DNA of 34,048 nt from Anaeromyces robustus (GCA_002104895.1 MCFG01000252.1:70001-104048); one strand, 5' to 3'; counted from the first letter of the stretch, positions 10,772-22,711 are shown. Notes: generated by a model from the sequence alone, not told the origin. Made by a program: numbers and translations.

Positions 10772-12505
10772 ATGCAAGGAATGGTAAAAGATAATAATTG
10801 TAAAATTAATTCATATTTAGAATCTATTGATAATGAAAATATTGATGAAATAAAAAAATTAGCGGATACAAATATTAATAAAAAAGATATTATTTTAGAA
10901 TTATACCAAGAAAATTTACTTACATCTAAAAGATTAAAATTTATTACTAAAAAATGTTCCAAATATTTAGATTTATCTTCCAATTTAATTGAAACTTTAA
11001 TGAAGAATAAAGAAATCGAATTTTTAAATATTATTTTTAATTGTTTAAAATTTTTTGATGATGAATATATTATGAAATTACTTTATAATTATAAGAATAA
11101 AATATCTGTGTCAATCAAAGATTTAAATCAACAATTTGAAAAATATAAAATTTCTGTAGATAATAATAATAATAAAAGTAATATCTATTTATCGATGGCA
11201 TGTGAAAGTGGAAATGAAAAATTAATAAAATTTTTAATTGAACATGGAACTGATATTAATGAAGAAATTAAGGATGGTGAAACCCCATTATTCATTGCCA
11301 GTAAAGGTAAAAATGAAAAAATAGTAAAATATTTAATTGAACATGGTGCCAATATCAATAAAGAAAGTAATAATTTTATTTATCAACATGCCACTCCATT
11401 ATATATTGCTTGTAAAACTGGTAATGAAGATATTGTAAAATGTTTAGTTAAAAATGGAGCAGATACAAATAAAGAATGTATCGTATATAATAAGATTAGT
11501 TTAACCCCATTAATTGTTGCATGTAATAGACGAAATGAAAATATTATAAAATATTTAATTAAACATGGCGCCGATATTAATAAAGAAAGTAGTGACGGTA
11601 AAACACCATTACTTAATGCTTGTAGAGGTGGTAATGGAAATATAATAAAATATTTAATTGAACATGGAGCCGATATCAATAAAGCCAATAAAGATGGTGA
11701 AACTCCATTACTTAGTGCATGTAGAAATGGTAATGAAAAAATAGTAAAATATTTAATTGAAAATGGAGCAGAAGTTAATAAAGAAAATAAGGCTGGTGAA
11801 ACACCATTAATTGTTACCTATGTTAAAGGAAATGAAAGTATGATAAAATATTTATTGGAACATGGCGCTGATTTAAATGAAGAAAATAATGATGGTGAAA
11901 CACCATTATTTATTGCAAGTCGAGGTGAAAATGGGAAAATAGTTAAATATTTAATTGAACATGGCGCTGATATCAATAAAGAAATAAATAATTATATTTA
12001 TGAATGTGCCACCTCTTTATTTATAGCTTGTAAAACTGGTAATGAAAATATAGTGAAATATTTAATTGAACATGGCGCCGATATCAATAAAGAATGTATA
12101 TTATATGGTAAAATTAGTTTAACCCCATTAATGGTAGCATGTAATAGACAAGATAAAAATATCATAAAATATTTATTGGAACATGGCGCCGATGTCAATA
12201 AAGAAAGTAATGATGGTAAAACCGCATTAATTAATGCTTGTAGAAGTGGTAATGAAACTATAATAAAATATTTATTGGAACATGGCGCTGATATAAATAA
12301 AGTCAATAAATATGGAGAAACACCATTAATGATTATCTATGATCAAAAAAATGAAAATATAATAAAATATTTAAAGGAACATGGTGCAGATATCAATAAA
12401 GGAAAAAAGAAGAATGAATTAATTAATGAAGGTGATAAAGAAAATACTAATACTATTGAAAAAGAGATAAATCAACATCAAAATAAAAAAAGAAAAATGA
12501 TATAA
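10772..12505 (+). CDS. Ankyrin-repeat protein with conserved non-ankyrin head
   Basis: A 577-residue, single-exon protein. Residues 1-135 are a mostly helical head without ankyrin consensus (contains ENLLTSKRLKFITKK and FFDDEYIMKLL). It is recognisably shared with the protein encoded at 26322-28604. From about 137 to 555 come roughly 12 ankyrin repeats of the form GETPLxxACxxGNExIVKYL, then IEHGADINK. The Lys/Glu-rich tail ends HQNKKRKMI, whose basic KKRK could act as a nuclear signal. Two blocks of six repeats are near copies of each other, offset by 618 bp. Ankyrin arrays bind other proteins; no catalytic domain, signal peptide or membrane span is visible. Start: ATG at 10772; the ATG at 10781 is also possible. 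It has no sign of an intron. Confidence 0.9.
   Translation: MQGMVKDNNCKINSYLESIDNENIDEIKKLADTNINKKDIILELYQENLLTSKRLKFITKKCSKYLDLSSNLIETLMKNKEIEFLNIIFNCLKFFDDEYIMKLLYNYKNKISVSIKDLNQQFEKYKISVDNNNNKSNIYLSMACESGNEKLIKFLIEHGTDINEEIKDGETPLFIASKGKNEKIVKYLIEHGANINKESNNFIYQHATPLYIACKTGNEDIVKCLVKNGADTNKECIVYNKISLTPLIVACNRRNENIIKYLIKHGADINKESSDGKTPLLNACRGGNGNIIKYLIEHGADINKANKDGETPLLSACRNGNEKIVKYLIENGAEVNKENKAGETPLIVTYVKGNESMIKYLLEHGADLNEENNDGETPLFIASRGENGKIVKYLIEHGADINKEINNYIYECATSLFIACKTGNENIVKYLIEHGADINKECILYGKISLTPLMVACNRQDKNIIKYLLEHGADVNKESNDGKTALINACRSGNETIIKYLLEHGADINKVNKYGETPLMIIYDQKNENIIKYLKEHGADINKGKKKNELINEGDKENTNTIEKEINQHQNKKRKMI
11273..12400 (+). repeat. Internal six-repeat duplication in the ankyrin gene
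   Basis: The block starting at 11273 (GATGGTGA) recurs at 11891, a period of 618 bp or 206 codons. Both blocks carry the same two irregular repeats. In one of these, NNFIYQHATPL corresponds to NNYIYECATSL; in the other, CIVYNKISLTPL corresponds to CILYGKISLTPL. This shows segmental duplication of six repeats at once rather than single-repeat gain. Confidence 0.8.
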
Positions 12506-13415
12506 GTTAAAAAAAAAACAAAAAACCTCCATCTTTATTCTTAACTAATTCAAAAAAAAAATATTAATAATAATTATTAATACAAAAACAAAAAATTTAT
12601 TAAATAATTTTTTTTAAATATATATCATATTATTATTACATAGTAATCATATTATTAGATTATAGAGAAATATAGAAATAAATAAAAAAACGTATTAAAA
12701 AACTATATATAAATATATATATATAATACATATATATAATTTTTATTTCTATATTATTATTATTATTATTAACTTAATAATAATAATAATAATAATAATA
12801 TAGAAATAAAAATATAAATAAAAAAAAAAAACATATAAATTTCATCATTCATACTATACAAAAAGCATTTTATATATATAAAGTATAATAATATATAAGA
12901 ATATTATTAATAAAGAAAAAAAATGAATAAATAAATAAATAAATAAATATATAAATAATGATAATTAATTAATTAATTATTATTTTATTAATATTTTAAT
13001 TTTTATTTTTATTCTTATTTTTATTTTTATTTTTAATAAGATATTAATTATTTATATGACAATATATAAATGCTTCTTTTTTTTTTTTTTGTTTTATAAA
13101 GAAAGGATGAAAATATGATATAAAACGTTATTTGGAAGAAAAAAAAATTTTGAAATAATAATATGTGGTATAAAAAAATTTGATTAAAAATAATATTTTT
13201 ATCACATATTAAACTGTATATAATTTTTTTTAAAAAAAAAAGATTATTATATAAAATTAATATAAATTCTTGAAAAGAAAAAAAAATTAAAATTTATCTT
13301 TTTTTTCAATAATTAATTAATTTTATCTTAACAATAAAATAAAAAAAAATAGAGAGAAAAAAAAATTCAAGCATTTTTTAATAATAAAATTATTAATAAT
13401 TAATATTCACAAATA

Positions 13416-13446
<31 letters not shown>

Positions 13447-14187
13447 GCATCATTTTATCTACAAGTGAAATAAAATTTTTTATACTTTACTTTGAATGAT
13501 TATAAGCTAAAAATTATTGGATATATTTGTAATATACACACATTTATATAATGTATATATTTATATAATATACATATTTATATAATATATATTTAAATAT
13601 ATAATCATGCTTTTTTTCTCATCTATTTATGTATTTAATATCTATTGAGATTGGCATTTTTTTATTTGAACAAACAAAAGCTATTATTAAAATTAAATAA
13701 AAAATATTTTATAGGCTTTAGGTTTATATACGATTTGTATTATTTTCGATCTTTATTAAAAACATATGAATTAAAACGTGGATTAATAATTTAATCATTA
13801 AAATTAATCTAATTTTATTTTACAGAATCTCATCTATATTAATAATAATCATTTTAATATTATAAAAAAAAAAAAAAAGTATTATATATATATAATAATT
13901 TCTTTTTTTCATTTATCTTATTTTTATGCACGTTTTTTTAATTACTTTTAAAACTTTAAAAAAAATTTTTTTGAAACTTTAAAAATTCGTTTGAAACTTT
14001 AAAAAATAATAAAAATTATAATTTTCAAACATATTTTTATTAATACAACTCATAGATAATTCTACATTGTGATAATTATTTTATTTTATTTTATTTTATT
14101 TGGATTTTGTTTTTGTTTTTGTTTTTTTTGTTTTTGTTTTTGTTTTTTTTTTTCAAATAAAATAATTCAAAATTTCAAAATAAATAA

Positions 14188-14250
<63 letters not shown>

Positions 14251-14258
14251 GTAAATAA

Positions 14259-14297
<39 letters not shown>

Positions 14298-15154
14298 ATT
14301 TTTGGTTTTTAAAAAATTTTAATGATTGGTTCAAGAAATTCAGTAAAAATAAATAATATAAAAGAAATTCATTTATTAATAAAAATAATTAAAATAAAAA
14401 CTATTAATGTTTTTTTAACTTTTTTAACTATTCCAATAATTTTTATTCCTTAGATAATATTCAATGATTGGATAAAAAAATAAATAAAGAAATTCATTTA
14501 ATAATAATAATAATATTTTTTTTTTTTTTTTTCAAAGTCTTTTATTTAATTATTTATTTATTAAAATATAATGTATTAAAATTTTATGAATGTATATGCC
14601 ACATTGTATTAATATAAAATAAATGTAAATTATTTATATATAAATACTTGTAACGTATCATAAAATATATATAATACATTAAAAGTCAATTAATTTTTAG
14701 TTTTAAAAATAATTATGTAATGTAATAATTATGTCTTGCCTTATAATAACAGATTTAATTAAAAATATATATAAAAATAAAAATAATATATCCATTTATA
14801 AATAAATATATATATATATGTATATATTATTTTTATTTTAATTTATTATTATATTATATTATATTATGTTATATTGTTAATTTTTTTTACTATTTTATTC
14901 TAAATTAAATTATTTAAATTACTACTATATTTTTATTCTAATTATGAAATTAATAATTAAAAAAAAATAAATAAAAATCAAATATAGTTATGATAATTAT
15001 TTTTTAAGAATAATGAATTGGGAAAAAAAAAAAGAGGATTAATAATATATTTTTTTTAAAATGATATAAAATGATAAAATTATAAAAAAAAAATTTATAA
15101 AAAAATTTATAAAAAAATTTATAAAAAAATTTATAAAAAAAATCATATTAAAAT
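12506..15154. other. Gene-poor spacer with AAAT microsatellite
   Basis: No coding region seen. Notable content is AAT tracts (12763-12801), a poly(A) run near 13422-13446, TTTTTG repeats at 14108-14150, and a long AAAT array at about 14185-14299. Two short motifs, AATGATTGG followed by AGAAATTCA-like sequence, occur at 14321 and 14462; see findings. Four near-copies of ATTTATAAAAAAA lie just beyond the stop of the deacetylase gene (15080-15140). Confidence 0.5.
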
Positions 15155-17326
15155 TTAAATTCTATTCATAAATAAAATACTAATTACGAATAATAATATA
15201 TATTTGAAATGATTAAGTAATGATGATGATGATATAGCATCATTTGTCATTAAATAATCTAAATCATTTTTATCCCCAGTATAATCATCATTATTCCATT
15301 GAAGTTTATTAACAAATTTAACAGATTTAACTTTATTATTTGTAGCATCAATCCAAGCGGTTGGTGGTTCATTACCAATTTGTTCAATACTAGAAACAGT
15401 AGATTTATCAAATTGAGTATTACGTATAGCAAATAATGGAACTTTACAAGAACCTTTAGTAGAAGAAACTTTTATTTCTTTAATCGTTAAAGTTTTATCT
15501 TCAATAACCATTGTATATTTTGGTTCACATTCTCTTTGTTGAACTCTTAAAATATAAGTTTGAGCAAGATCATCCATTTTTTTTGTAATTAATGGCCAAT
15601 CTAAATATTTTTTAATTTCAGCAACCATTTTTTCAACCCATTCTTGCATTAAACCAAATTTACCTCTGACACCATTAATATCAATTTCTGGAACATCTTC
15701 ATTTCTTAAATTACCTTCATGGAACATATAAGGATCATGTCTTAATTTTAAAAAGTTTTTAACCGAATTTTCAATATCCCTACGAACAAAATTAGTCCAA
15801 TCGATATCTTGATCCCCTCCTCTTTCCTTATAAAGTGTTAAAATTTGATCTGGAAGAGAACAATCCCAATACATTTCAGTAGGTTGACGTGGAATAATAT
15901 AAAATCCATCAAAATTAGAAGTAGTTTGATTAGTAATAAGTGGGAAATAATAATTATCAGGACTAACATCAGGACGAGAATTATCACCAACACCATAGTA
16001 AATTCTATTTTTTTTAAAAGCTTCTAAAGTATGACCATTATGCATACCACTAATTTCTGGACAAACAATACTATTTTGTGAAAAACAAGGTCTATTATAC
16101 ATACCTAAATAAGGTTCATCGGCTAATTTAATATTTAAACCAATTTCAACATCAGCATCATGGAAAGAAGCAGAATTAAGATTATGATGACTAAAAGTGT
16201 GAGTAAGCCAATAAAAATTATCTTGAACTTCTGGATTTTTAGCAATATAATCATAAAGTTTATCCCCATTTCTTAAAACACTATCATCCCAATTACTATC
16301 AATGTTATCAGGCCATTTATGAGTTCCTTCTTCAGACATTGGGAAAACATACGTATAATGATTATGAGGATCGGTATAAGATTGACTTATATGTTCTTTG
16401 TGTTGAGAAATAATTAAAACATACATACCATTGAAAGCTAATTCAATTTTAAATGAAGAACCATAAGGCATACGTTTTTCTGTAATTTCCTTTTGCCATT
16501 GAGCAATATTTTTTAAATCTTGAATAGAAGATCTATATTCAGTACCTTTAGTAAAATTAAATGGGTTATTAATAAAGAAATCATCAATTTGAATACCAAA
16601 GTAAAGTCTTCTAAAACCATCAATAATACCATAATTAACCCAAGAAATCCAAAGATGACTAGTAAAATAAGCGATTAATGATTCAATATAAGATAAATAG
16701 AAATGAATGGATTCAATATCATTGGTATTATTTTTAATAATAAATCCAGCATAATAATCTAAATCTTTATATTTTAAAATTGGAATAACTAATTGATTAA
16801 CATCATTATTATTCATTGGAACTCTGTAATGATAATAAGTATCACATTTATCCGTAGAATAATTATAAACACAAGAAGTAGAATTAAATGAAACCCCATT
16901 ACCATTCATTTTATATTTATTAGCAAAGGTTAAACCTTCATTAGTTAATTCATATTTATCATTACTATCTGTAGTTTTAATTGTATCTGAAAAACCAAAA
17001 GATTCATCAGGTTCACAATTTAAATAAGCAACTCTAACCTTATATTTCATTTGATATTCTTCAATTTGAGGTTTAATACTAGCTAAAATTTCCTTTGTAG
17101 CATCTTCAATGACAATAGAATTATATAAAGCAACTTTATTATTTTCTAAAACAAGTTCATTAGTTGGTAATTGAATAGTTTTATAATTCATACCATAAGC
17201 ATCGAACATTGTACTAACAACTGAATTTTTATCACCAGCAGTTAAATATAAAGTTTCCATATTCATTTCAAATGCATAGGCATTTAAAATAAATAAAGTG
17301 ATTAATAAAATAATTTGTTTAAACAT
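15155..17326 (-). CDS. Secreted Agd3/CE18-like polysaccharide deacetylase
   Basis: A 723-residue intronless gene on the - strand. Residues 1-18 (MFKQIILLITLFILNAYA) are a clear signal peptide. The C terminus after SSSSLLNHF is a hydrophobic tail (YILLFVISILF) with little after it, as in GPI-anchor signals. In between it resembles the fungal Agd3 family: an N-terminal carbohydrate-binding-like region to about 230, then a NodB-like deacetylase core. The core has GIQIDDFFINN (Asp248/Asp249), LTHTFSHHNLN (His376, His380), PEISGMHNGH and YMFHEGNL (His536), matching the metal-binding Asp-His-His pattern expected of the family. Agd3 removes acetyl groups from galactosaminogalactan in Aspergillus; whether this gene acts on the same polymer is unknown. 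Several N-glycosylation sites (NNT, NST, NYS, NQT) fit secretion. Start: first ATG, preceded by an A run. The reading frame is clean throughout. Confidence 0.85.
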   Translation of the reverse strand: MFKQIILLITLFILNAYAFEMNMETLYLTAGDKNSVVSTMFDAYGMNYKTIQLPTNELVLENNKVALYNSIVIEDATKEILASIKPQIEEYQMKYKVRVAYLNCEPDESFGFSDTIKTTDSNDKYELTNEGLTFANKYKMNGNGVSFNSTSCVYNYSTDKCDTYYHYRVPMNNNDVNQLVIPILKYKDLDYYAGFIIKNNTNDIESIHFYLSYIESLIAYFTSHLWISWVNYGIIDGFRRLYFGIQIDDFFINNPFNFTKGTEYRSSIQDLKNIAQWQKEITEKRMPYGSSFKIELAFNGMYVLIISQHKEHISQSYTDPHNHYTYVFPMSEEGTHKWPDNIDSNWDDSVLRNGDKLYDYIAKNPEVQDNFYWLTHTFSHHNLNSASFHDADVEIGLNIKLADEPYLGMYNRPCFSQNSIVCPEISGMHNGHTLEAFKKNRIYYGVGDNSRPDVSPDNYYFPLITNQTTSNFDGFYIIPRQPTEMYWDCSLPDQILTLYKERGGDQDIDWTNFVRRDIENSVKNFLKLRHDPYMFHEGNLRNEDVPEIDINGVRGKFGLMQEWVEKMVAEIKKYLDWPLITKKMDDLAQTYILRVQQRECEPKYTMVIEDKTLTIKEIKVSSTKGSCKVPLFAIRNTQFDKSTVSSIEQIGNEPPTAWIDATNNKVKSVKFVNKLQWNNDDYTGDKNDLDYLMTNDAISSSSLLNHFKYILLFVISILFMNRI

Positions 17327-18597
17327 TTTTTTTTTACTCTAATTTTTATTAATAAAGTTATATTTTGAAAATTTTATTTATTTATTTGTTTATTTTTTTA
17401 TTTATTTATTTAAAATTTATTTTATTATTTGATTAATGAATGATATAATAAATAAAACAATTATTTCATAATTATTATTGAATAATTTTAGAATAATTAT
17501 GAAATTAATTATGTTTTATTTAAAATATAATATTAAATTTGATATATATTCTGTTAAATTGTATAATTTTTTTTTACTTATTTGTTGGTTTGTTGGATTG
17601 TTTTTTTAAAAAATATTATTATAATAATATTTTTTTTTGTTAGTTGATTTTTATAATTTGTATTAATTTTAAATAAATAATCGAATGTATGTAAAAAAGA
17701 AAAAAATTAAAAAGAAGAAAAATGTTTATTTATATATTAATTTTTTTTTTTTTAATTTTTAATTTTTTTTAATTTTTTGTAGACGAAAAAAAAAAAAAAA
17801 AAAAAAAATTGAAATGTAAAAATGTATCAAAAAATTAATTATCTTTTTTATATATTATCCATATATTAATTATATTCATAATATATTATAGTTTATTATA
17901 ATATATAATCACATTATAATCATATATATATAAAAAGTTTTAATATATTTAAATATATTATAATTTCATGAATTAATTTAAATAAAATGATTGGATACAT
18001 TAAACTTTTTTAGATTATTAAAGAACAATATTAAAGAACTTCATTATAATAACAATCAAGATATTTTTTTTTATTTTTTTTTGTATATTTAAATATAAAT
18101 AAATAAATAATTAAATAAATAAATAAATAAATACTGATTTATAATTATTATTATAATAATTATTCATTAATATTATTATTATTATAATTAAAAAAAAAAG
18201 TAATTTTTTATTATTATTATTACTATTATAATAATTTATATTATTAATTAGTTCATTTTAAATATAGTCTATTTTATTTTATTTTATTTTATTATATTAA
18301 TTAATGTTTATATGTATATATTAATATTTATATGTATGTATTAATGTATTAATGTATGTGCATAATTAAATATGTAGAATATCGTTTGTTTAAACGGCCC
18401 ATTATTATATACCTATTCAGGAAAATTCCTATTTAAAAAAAAAAAAAAGAATTGGAATTGGAATTCTATCAAATATTCCTAATATATAATTCCTAATATA
18501 TAATATATATATATTTTAATATATTAGGAATAATTTTTAATACGTTTAAAAAATTTCAAATGGAATGATTGGGTTACTTTTAAATCATTTATTTTTT

Positions 18598-18605
<8 letters not shown>

Positions 18606-18649
<44 letters not shown>
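18606..18649. repeat. 44-base poly(A) tract
   Basis: Uninterrupted run of A, the longest homopolymer in the window. It may be a degenerate insertion tail or simple slippage; no element body was recognised on either side. Confidence 0.9.
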
Positions 18650-18650
<1 letters not shown>

Positions 18651-19279
18651 CAATATAAAAAAATTTTTTTTTAAATTTACAATCAAGATATATTATATTT
18701 ATTAAATATATTTAAAATGTTTTTTTCTATATATAATTATATTTATATTTTATATTTTATATTTATATTTATATTATATATTTTAATATTATAATAAATA
18801 ATAAATAATAAATAATAAATAATAAATAAAATAAAATATGGAAAAAGAAAAAGAAAAAAAAGAATTCTTATTTTATTTCTATTAATAAAATTTGTTATAG
18901 CCTAAAATTATCCATAGGGATTGTACAAATATAAAGTTATAAAGTATTATAATTTTTAATATATAATCTTTTTTTTCCTTTTTTTTCTTTTCTTTTTTTC
19001 TTTTTTTTTTTTTTGTAGTTGTATTGTTGCATGATTTATTTATTTATTTATTTATTTATTTATTATAAACATTTAATTTGTATTTAATTTGTATTTTATA
19101 TTTTTTATATATTTAAAATTATACATTCAAAAAAAAAATTTTTTTTAAAAAATAAATTTATTCATCTTTATATTTCAATAAAAAAAAATTCTTTTTTTTC
19201 TTATTAATATTTTATAAAAGGGAAAATCTGAAATAAACTATACATATTTACTTATGTATAAAATGGTTATAATTATCCA

Positions 19280-19335
19280 AGTTTCTTTATTAAGATGTTT
19301 TTTATGTTTCTTTATTAAGATGTTTTTATGTTTCT
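19280..19335. repeat. Short tandem repeat, two copies
   Basis: The unit GTTTCTTTATTAAGATG plus a T-rich linker occurs twice in a row, with a third partial GTTTCT following. Simple local duplication in non-coding DNA. Confidence 0.6.
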
Positions 19336-20146
19336 ATAATGCGTTCAGTTTGTTTTGACATTATTTATCATAAAAATCTGTTAATTATTGATGAAATAAT
19401 ACTATTAATATATTAGTGTATATTGTATAATATATTAGGAATGAAATAAAAACAAGCAATCTAATTGGTTTAATACATAAATAAAAAATGTAAAGAAATT
19501 CATTATAATTTTTTTTAAAAAAAAAACAAACACAAAAAAAATTGTTTACTATCAAGATAAAATATAATTAAATTATTTATTTATATTTATTTATTATATT
19601 TCTATTATTATATTTCTATTATTATATTTATTAATTAATATTAATTTTGAAATAAATAAATAAATAAATATTGAAATAAATAATTAATTAAATAACAAAT
19701 AAATAAATAAATGATTAAATATAAATAATAAATAAATAAATAAATAAATATAAAGAATACTAAATTTACTATTTATAATTAAATAAATAATATAGAGATA
19801 ACTGCCATTTATTAGATAATAATTTTATTTAAAATATTAGTTACATTTATATTAAAATATTAAAATTTATTTTAATTGATTAATATGAAAATAAATAAAT
19901 AATTAAATAAAAATATATTATATTATTATTATATTTTATTTTATCTTATTATATTATATTATTATTATATTTTATTATATTATATTATATTATTATGTTT
20001 AAATGACAAATGACAGCTTCTTCACATAAATAAATTAAATTTTAGTTTTTCAATGTATGTGGTGGTTTAAGGTCATCAATAATTAATAAAAACATTACAT
20101 GTATGATATATATATTATATTGTTGGAATTTATTAATTAAGACTTT

Positions 20147-20248
20147 AATAATAATAATAATAATAATAATGAATAATAATAATGAATAATAATAATAATA
20201 ATAATAATGAATAATAATAATAATAATAATAATAATGAATAATAATAA

Positions 20249-20294
<46 letters not shown>

Positions 20295-20306
20295 ATAATA
20301 ATAATA
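20147..20306. repeat. Compound AAT/GAAT microsatellite
   Basis: Arrays of AAT punctuated by several GAATAAT units. Slippage-prone, no coding role visible. Confidence 0.85.
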
Positions 20307-20885
20307 TATATATATATTTTTAAATTTTTTAAATTTTTTTTTTAAATTTTAATCTTAATATATATATTATGTAAGGATATCTTGAATCTTTAAAATGAAA
20401 AAATATTATTTCTTTTCTTTTTTTTTTTTTTTTCTCTTTTTCATTTTTTTATTTTTGTTTCATCAACTTATATATAATTATGGATAATGGTATTACTACT
20501 AATATTTTTCTTGAGAAAAATCTATAAAAGTTATAATATATATATATTTAATTAAAGAATATTAATTATTTTATTATAATTTTTCCTTTTATTATTATAA
20601 GTAAATGAAAGAATAGATTAATAATTGATTAATGATTAATAAATAAATAAATTATTGTTAATACATGTTGTGTATTCATTTAACTATTTTTTTTATATAT
20701 AATAATTATTTTTTCTTTATTTAAATAATGATTGTTTTTTTTTTTTTATTTATTTCTTTATTTTTATGAATTTTTATATTGTAGTTTTTACTTTAAATGT
20801 ATTTTATTCTTTTTTATTTTAGACATTACACACCTAAAAAGTTAAGTTTTATTTTTTAGTATTATTATTTTTTATTATTAATAAT

Positions 20886-21101
20886 CTAAAAAAATGTTTT
20901 TCATTAATTCTTGTATTTAGTGTAATCGTTAAAGTTTAAAACAATATAAAAAATATTTAAATATACTCTTTTTAATAAAAAAAATATTTTATTCTAAAAA
21001 AATGTTTTTCATTAATTCTTGTATTTAGTGTAATCGTTTAAGTTTAAAAACAAAATAAAAAATATTTAAATATACTCTTTTTAATAAAAAAAATATTTTA
21101 T
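20886..21101. repeat. 107-bp tandem duplication in intergenic DNA
   Basis: Two adjacent copies (20886-20992 and 20993-21101) share nearly every base, including the complex core TTCTTGTATTTAGTGTAATC. Copy 2 has a few one-base changes and small indels. The near identity shows a recent duplication. Confidence 0.85.
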
Positions 21102-21880
21102 ATATTGAATAAAATATTTTTTTTTATTATATATAATTATATAATACAATACTAAAAAAAAATTAAATAGTAATTTATTGAATTATAAAGAATATTTTTT
21201 CTTTTATTTTCATTATATATATTTTATTATGTTTTTGTTTTTGTTTTTTTTTTGTTTTGTTTTGTTTTTTTGTTTTGTTTTTATCATTAAATAAAATATA
21301 TATATATATATGTTAAATTTATTATTAACTATATAAGATTTATTAATTAAATCAATTTCTTTTATTATACTTATACTAACTTCTATTAAATTTTAATTAA
21401 TAGTTAAAAAAGATCCTGATTTAATTTATCATACTTTTTTTTTTGATCATTTTTGAAAAGTGAAATTATTAAATAATTAACTCAAAATTAAAAATAATTA
21501 TATCTAATAATAGATATAAATTATAAATATATATATATAATAAAATTTGAAATTTAAAAAAATAAGTAAAATTGAATAAAATAAAATAAAATAAAATAAA
21601 AAATATATATATATATAAAAATAATAAAAGTTTAAAAATTTTAAAATAATTAATTTTTTTTTTTTTTTATTTTAAAGGTCTTAAAAAATTTCTAAATTAT
21701 TTTCAAATTACAAAAATTTTTATTAAAAAATATATATATATATATATAAATATATATATTTATATTTACATAACAAGAATTTAAATATTGAATTCTTTTA
21801 ACATAATAAAAAATAAATCAATAAATAAAATTAAATATAATAAATATTTTATAATTAATTAATAAATAAATAAATTATAA

Positions 21881-22711
21881 ATGGGTTCAGGTCTTTTAGA
21901 AGCTGTACATGATAAAAATTTTTTGGAAGTAAAAAAAATATTAGATAATACCAAGGATTTTAAAATTATTAATGAAAAAGATAAAGATGGATGGTATCCA
22001 CTTTTAAAAGCTATTGATAAATATAATATTGATATTGTTAGATTATTAATTGGTTATGCTAATAAAAATGATATTCTTTTAAAAATTAATGATGCCAATA
22101 ATAATGGAGATATTCCACTTTTATTAGCTATTTTTAATAATAATGTTGAAATAGTTAAAATGTTAATTGATTATGCTCGTAAACATGATATTATTTTAGA
22201 TATTAATGGAATGGATGGAAATGTTCATTATTCACCACTTTTATGTGCTTTTGTTTATAAAAAAGCGGTCATCGTAAAATTATTAATTGATTATGCTAAT
22301 GAAAATAATTGTATTAATGAAAAAGATAAAAATGGAAATTATCCACTTTTATTAGCTACCTTATTTGATAATACAGAAATAGTTAAATCCATTATTGAAA
22401 CGGCTAATCGAAGAAATATTATTTTAAATGTTAATGATAAAAATAATGATGGTAATTATCCACTTTTAGGTGCTGTGACTAAAAATAATATGGATTCCAT
22501 AAAATTATTAACGGATTATGGTCATAAAAATAAAATTTTTTTAGAAATTACGGAAAATGATATTAAAAAAAGTAATTCTAAAGTAAATAAAGATATTATA
22601 GAATTTATTAGAAATTATATTAAAGAAAGTAATAATGATAGTAGTTTATTAAAAAATAATTCAAGTTATTCAAGTCTTGATCTTTCTTCCACTATTTCAG
22701 GTAAAAATTAG
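21881..22711 (+). CDS. Small ankyrin-repeat protein (first of three tandem paralogues)
   Basis: A 276-residue single-exon protein starting MGSGLLEAVHDKNFLEVK, itself a half-repeat cap. About six ankyrin repeats follow, of a longer style than those at 10772: NDKNNDGxYPLLxAxxxNNxxIVKxLIDYANKxxIIL, about 36-39 residues each. After the repeats comes a short cap, ITENDIKKSNSKVNKDIIEF, then a Ser/Asn-rich tail. The cap recurs in the next two genes. No signal peptide or membrane span; presumably an intracellular protein-binding module. Its relatives lie 265 and 1022 bp downstream on the same strand, which implies tandem duplication. Start: ATG at 21881 after an A-rich leader. Confidence 0.85.
   Translation: MGSGLLEAVHDKNFLEVKKILDNTKDFKIINEKDKDGWYPLLKAIDKYNIDIVRLLIGYANKNDILLKINDANNNGDIPLLLAIFNNNVEIVKMLIDYARKHDIILDINGMDGNVHYSPLLCAFVYKKAVIVKLLIDYANENNCINEKDKNGNYPLLLATLFDNTEIVKSIIETANRRNIILNVNDKNNDGNYPLLGAVTKNNMDSIKLLTDYGHKNKIFLEITENDIKKSNSKVNKDIIEFIRNYIKESNNDSSLLKNNSSYSSLDLSSTISGKN

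Larger units (their letters stand above)
17327..21880. other. Long gene-free spacer upstream of the deacetylase
   Basis: About 4.5 kb without a believable gene. It holds ATTGG-centred motifs at 17987, 18565 and 19462, each followed 65-120 bp later by ATCAAGATA; a 44-base poly(A) at 18606-18649; tandem AAT arrays interrupted by GAAT (20147-20306); a 107-bp tandem duplication (20886-21101); and many AT microsatellites. It should contain the promoters of the deacetylase (-) and of the first small ankyrin gene (+). Confidence 0.5.

Noticed and set aside
10589-10983. - strand frames upstream of and into the ankyrin gene
   Set aside because: Repeat-driven or antisense to a well-supported ankyrin frame.
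11383-12306. Two matched - strand frames of about 100 codons
   Set aside because: Antisense shadows of the six-repeat duplication; their similarity to each other comes from the duplicated + strand code.
14321-14335. GGTTCAAGAAATT as a possible pol III B box
   Set aside because: No A box at a suitable distance; fits better as part of the recurring ATTGG motif.
15845-16027. 60-codon + strand frame in the deacetylase gene
   Set aside because: Antisense shadow of a clean 723-residue frame with family motifs.
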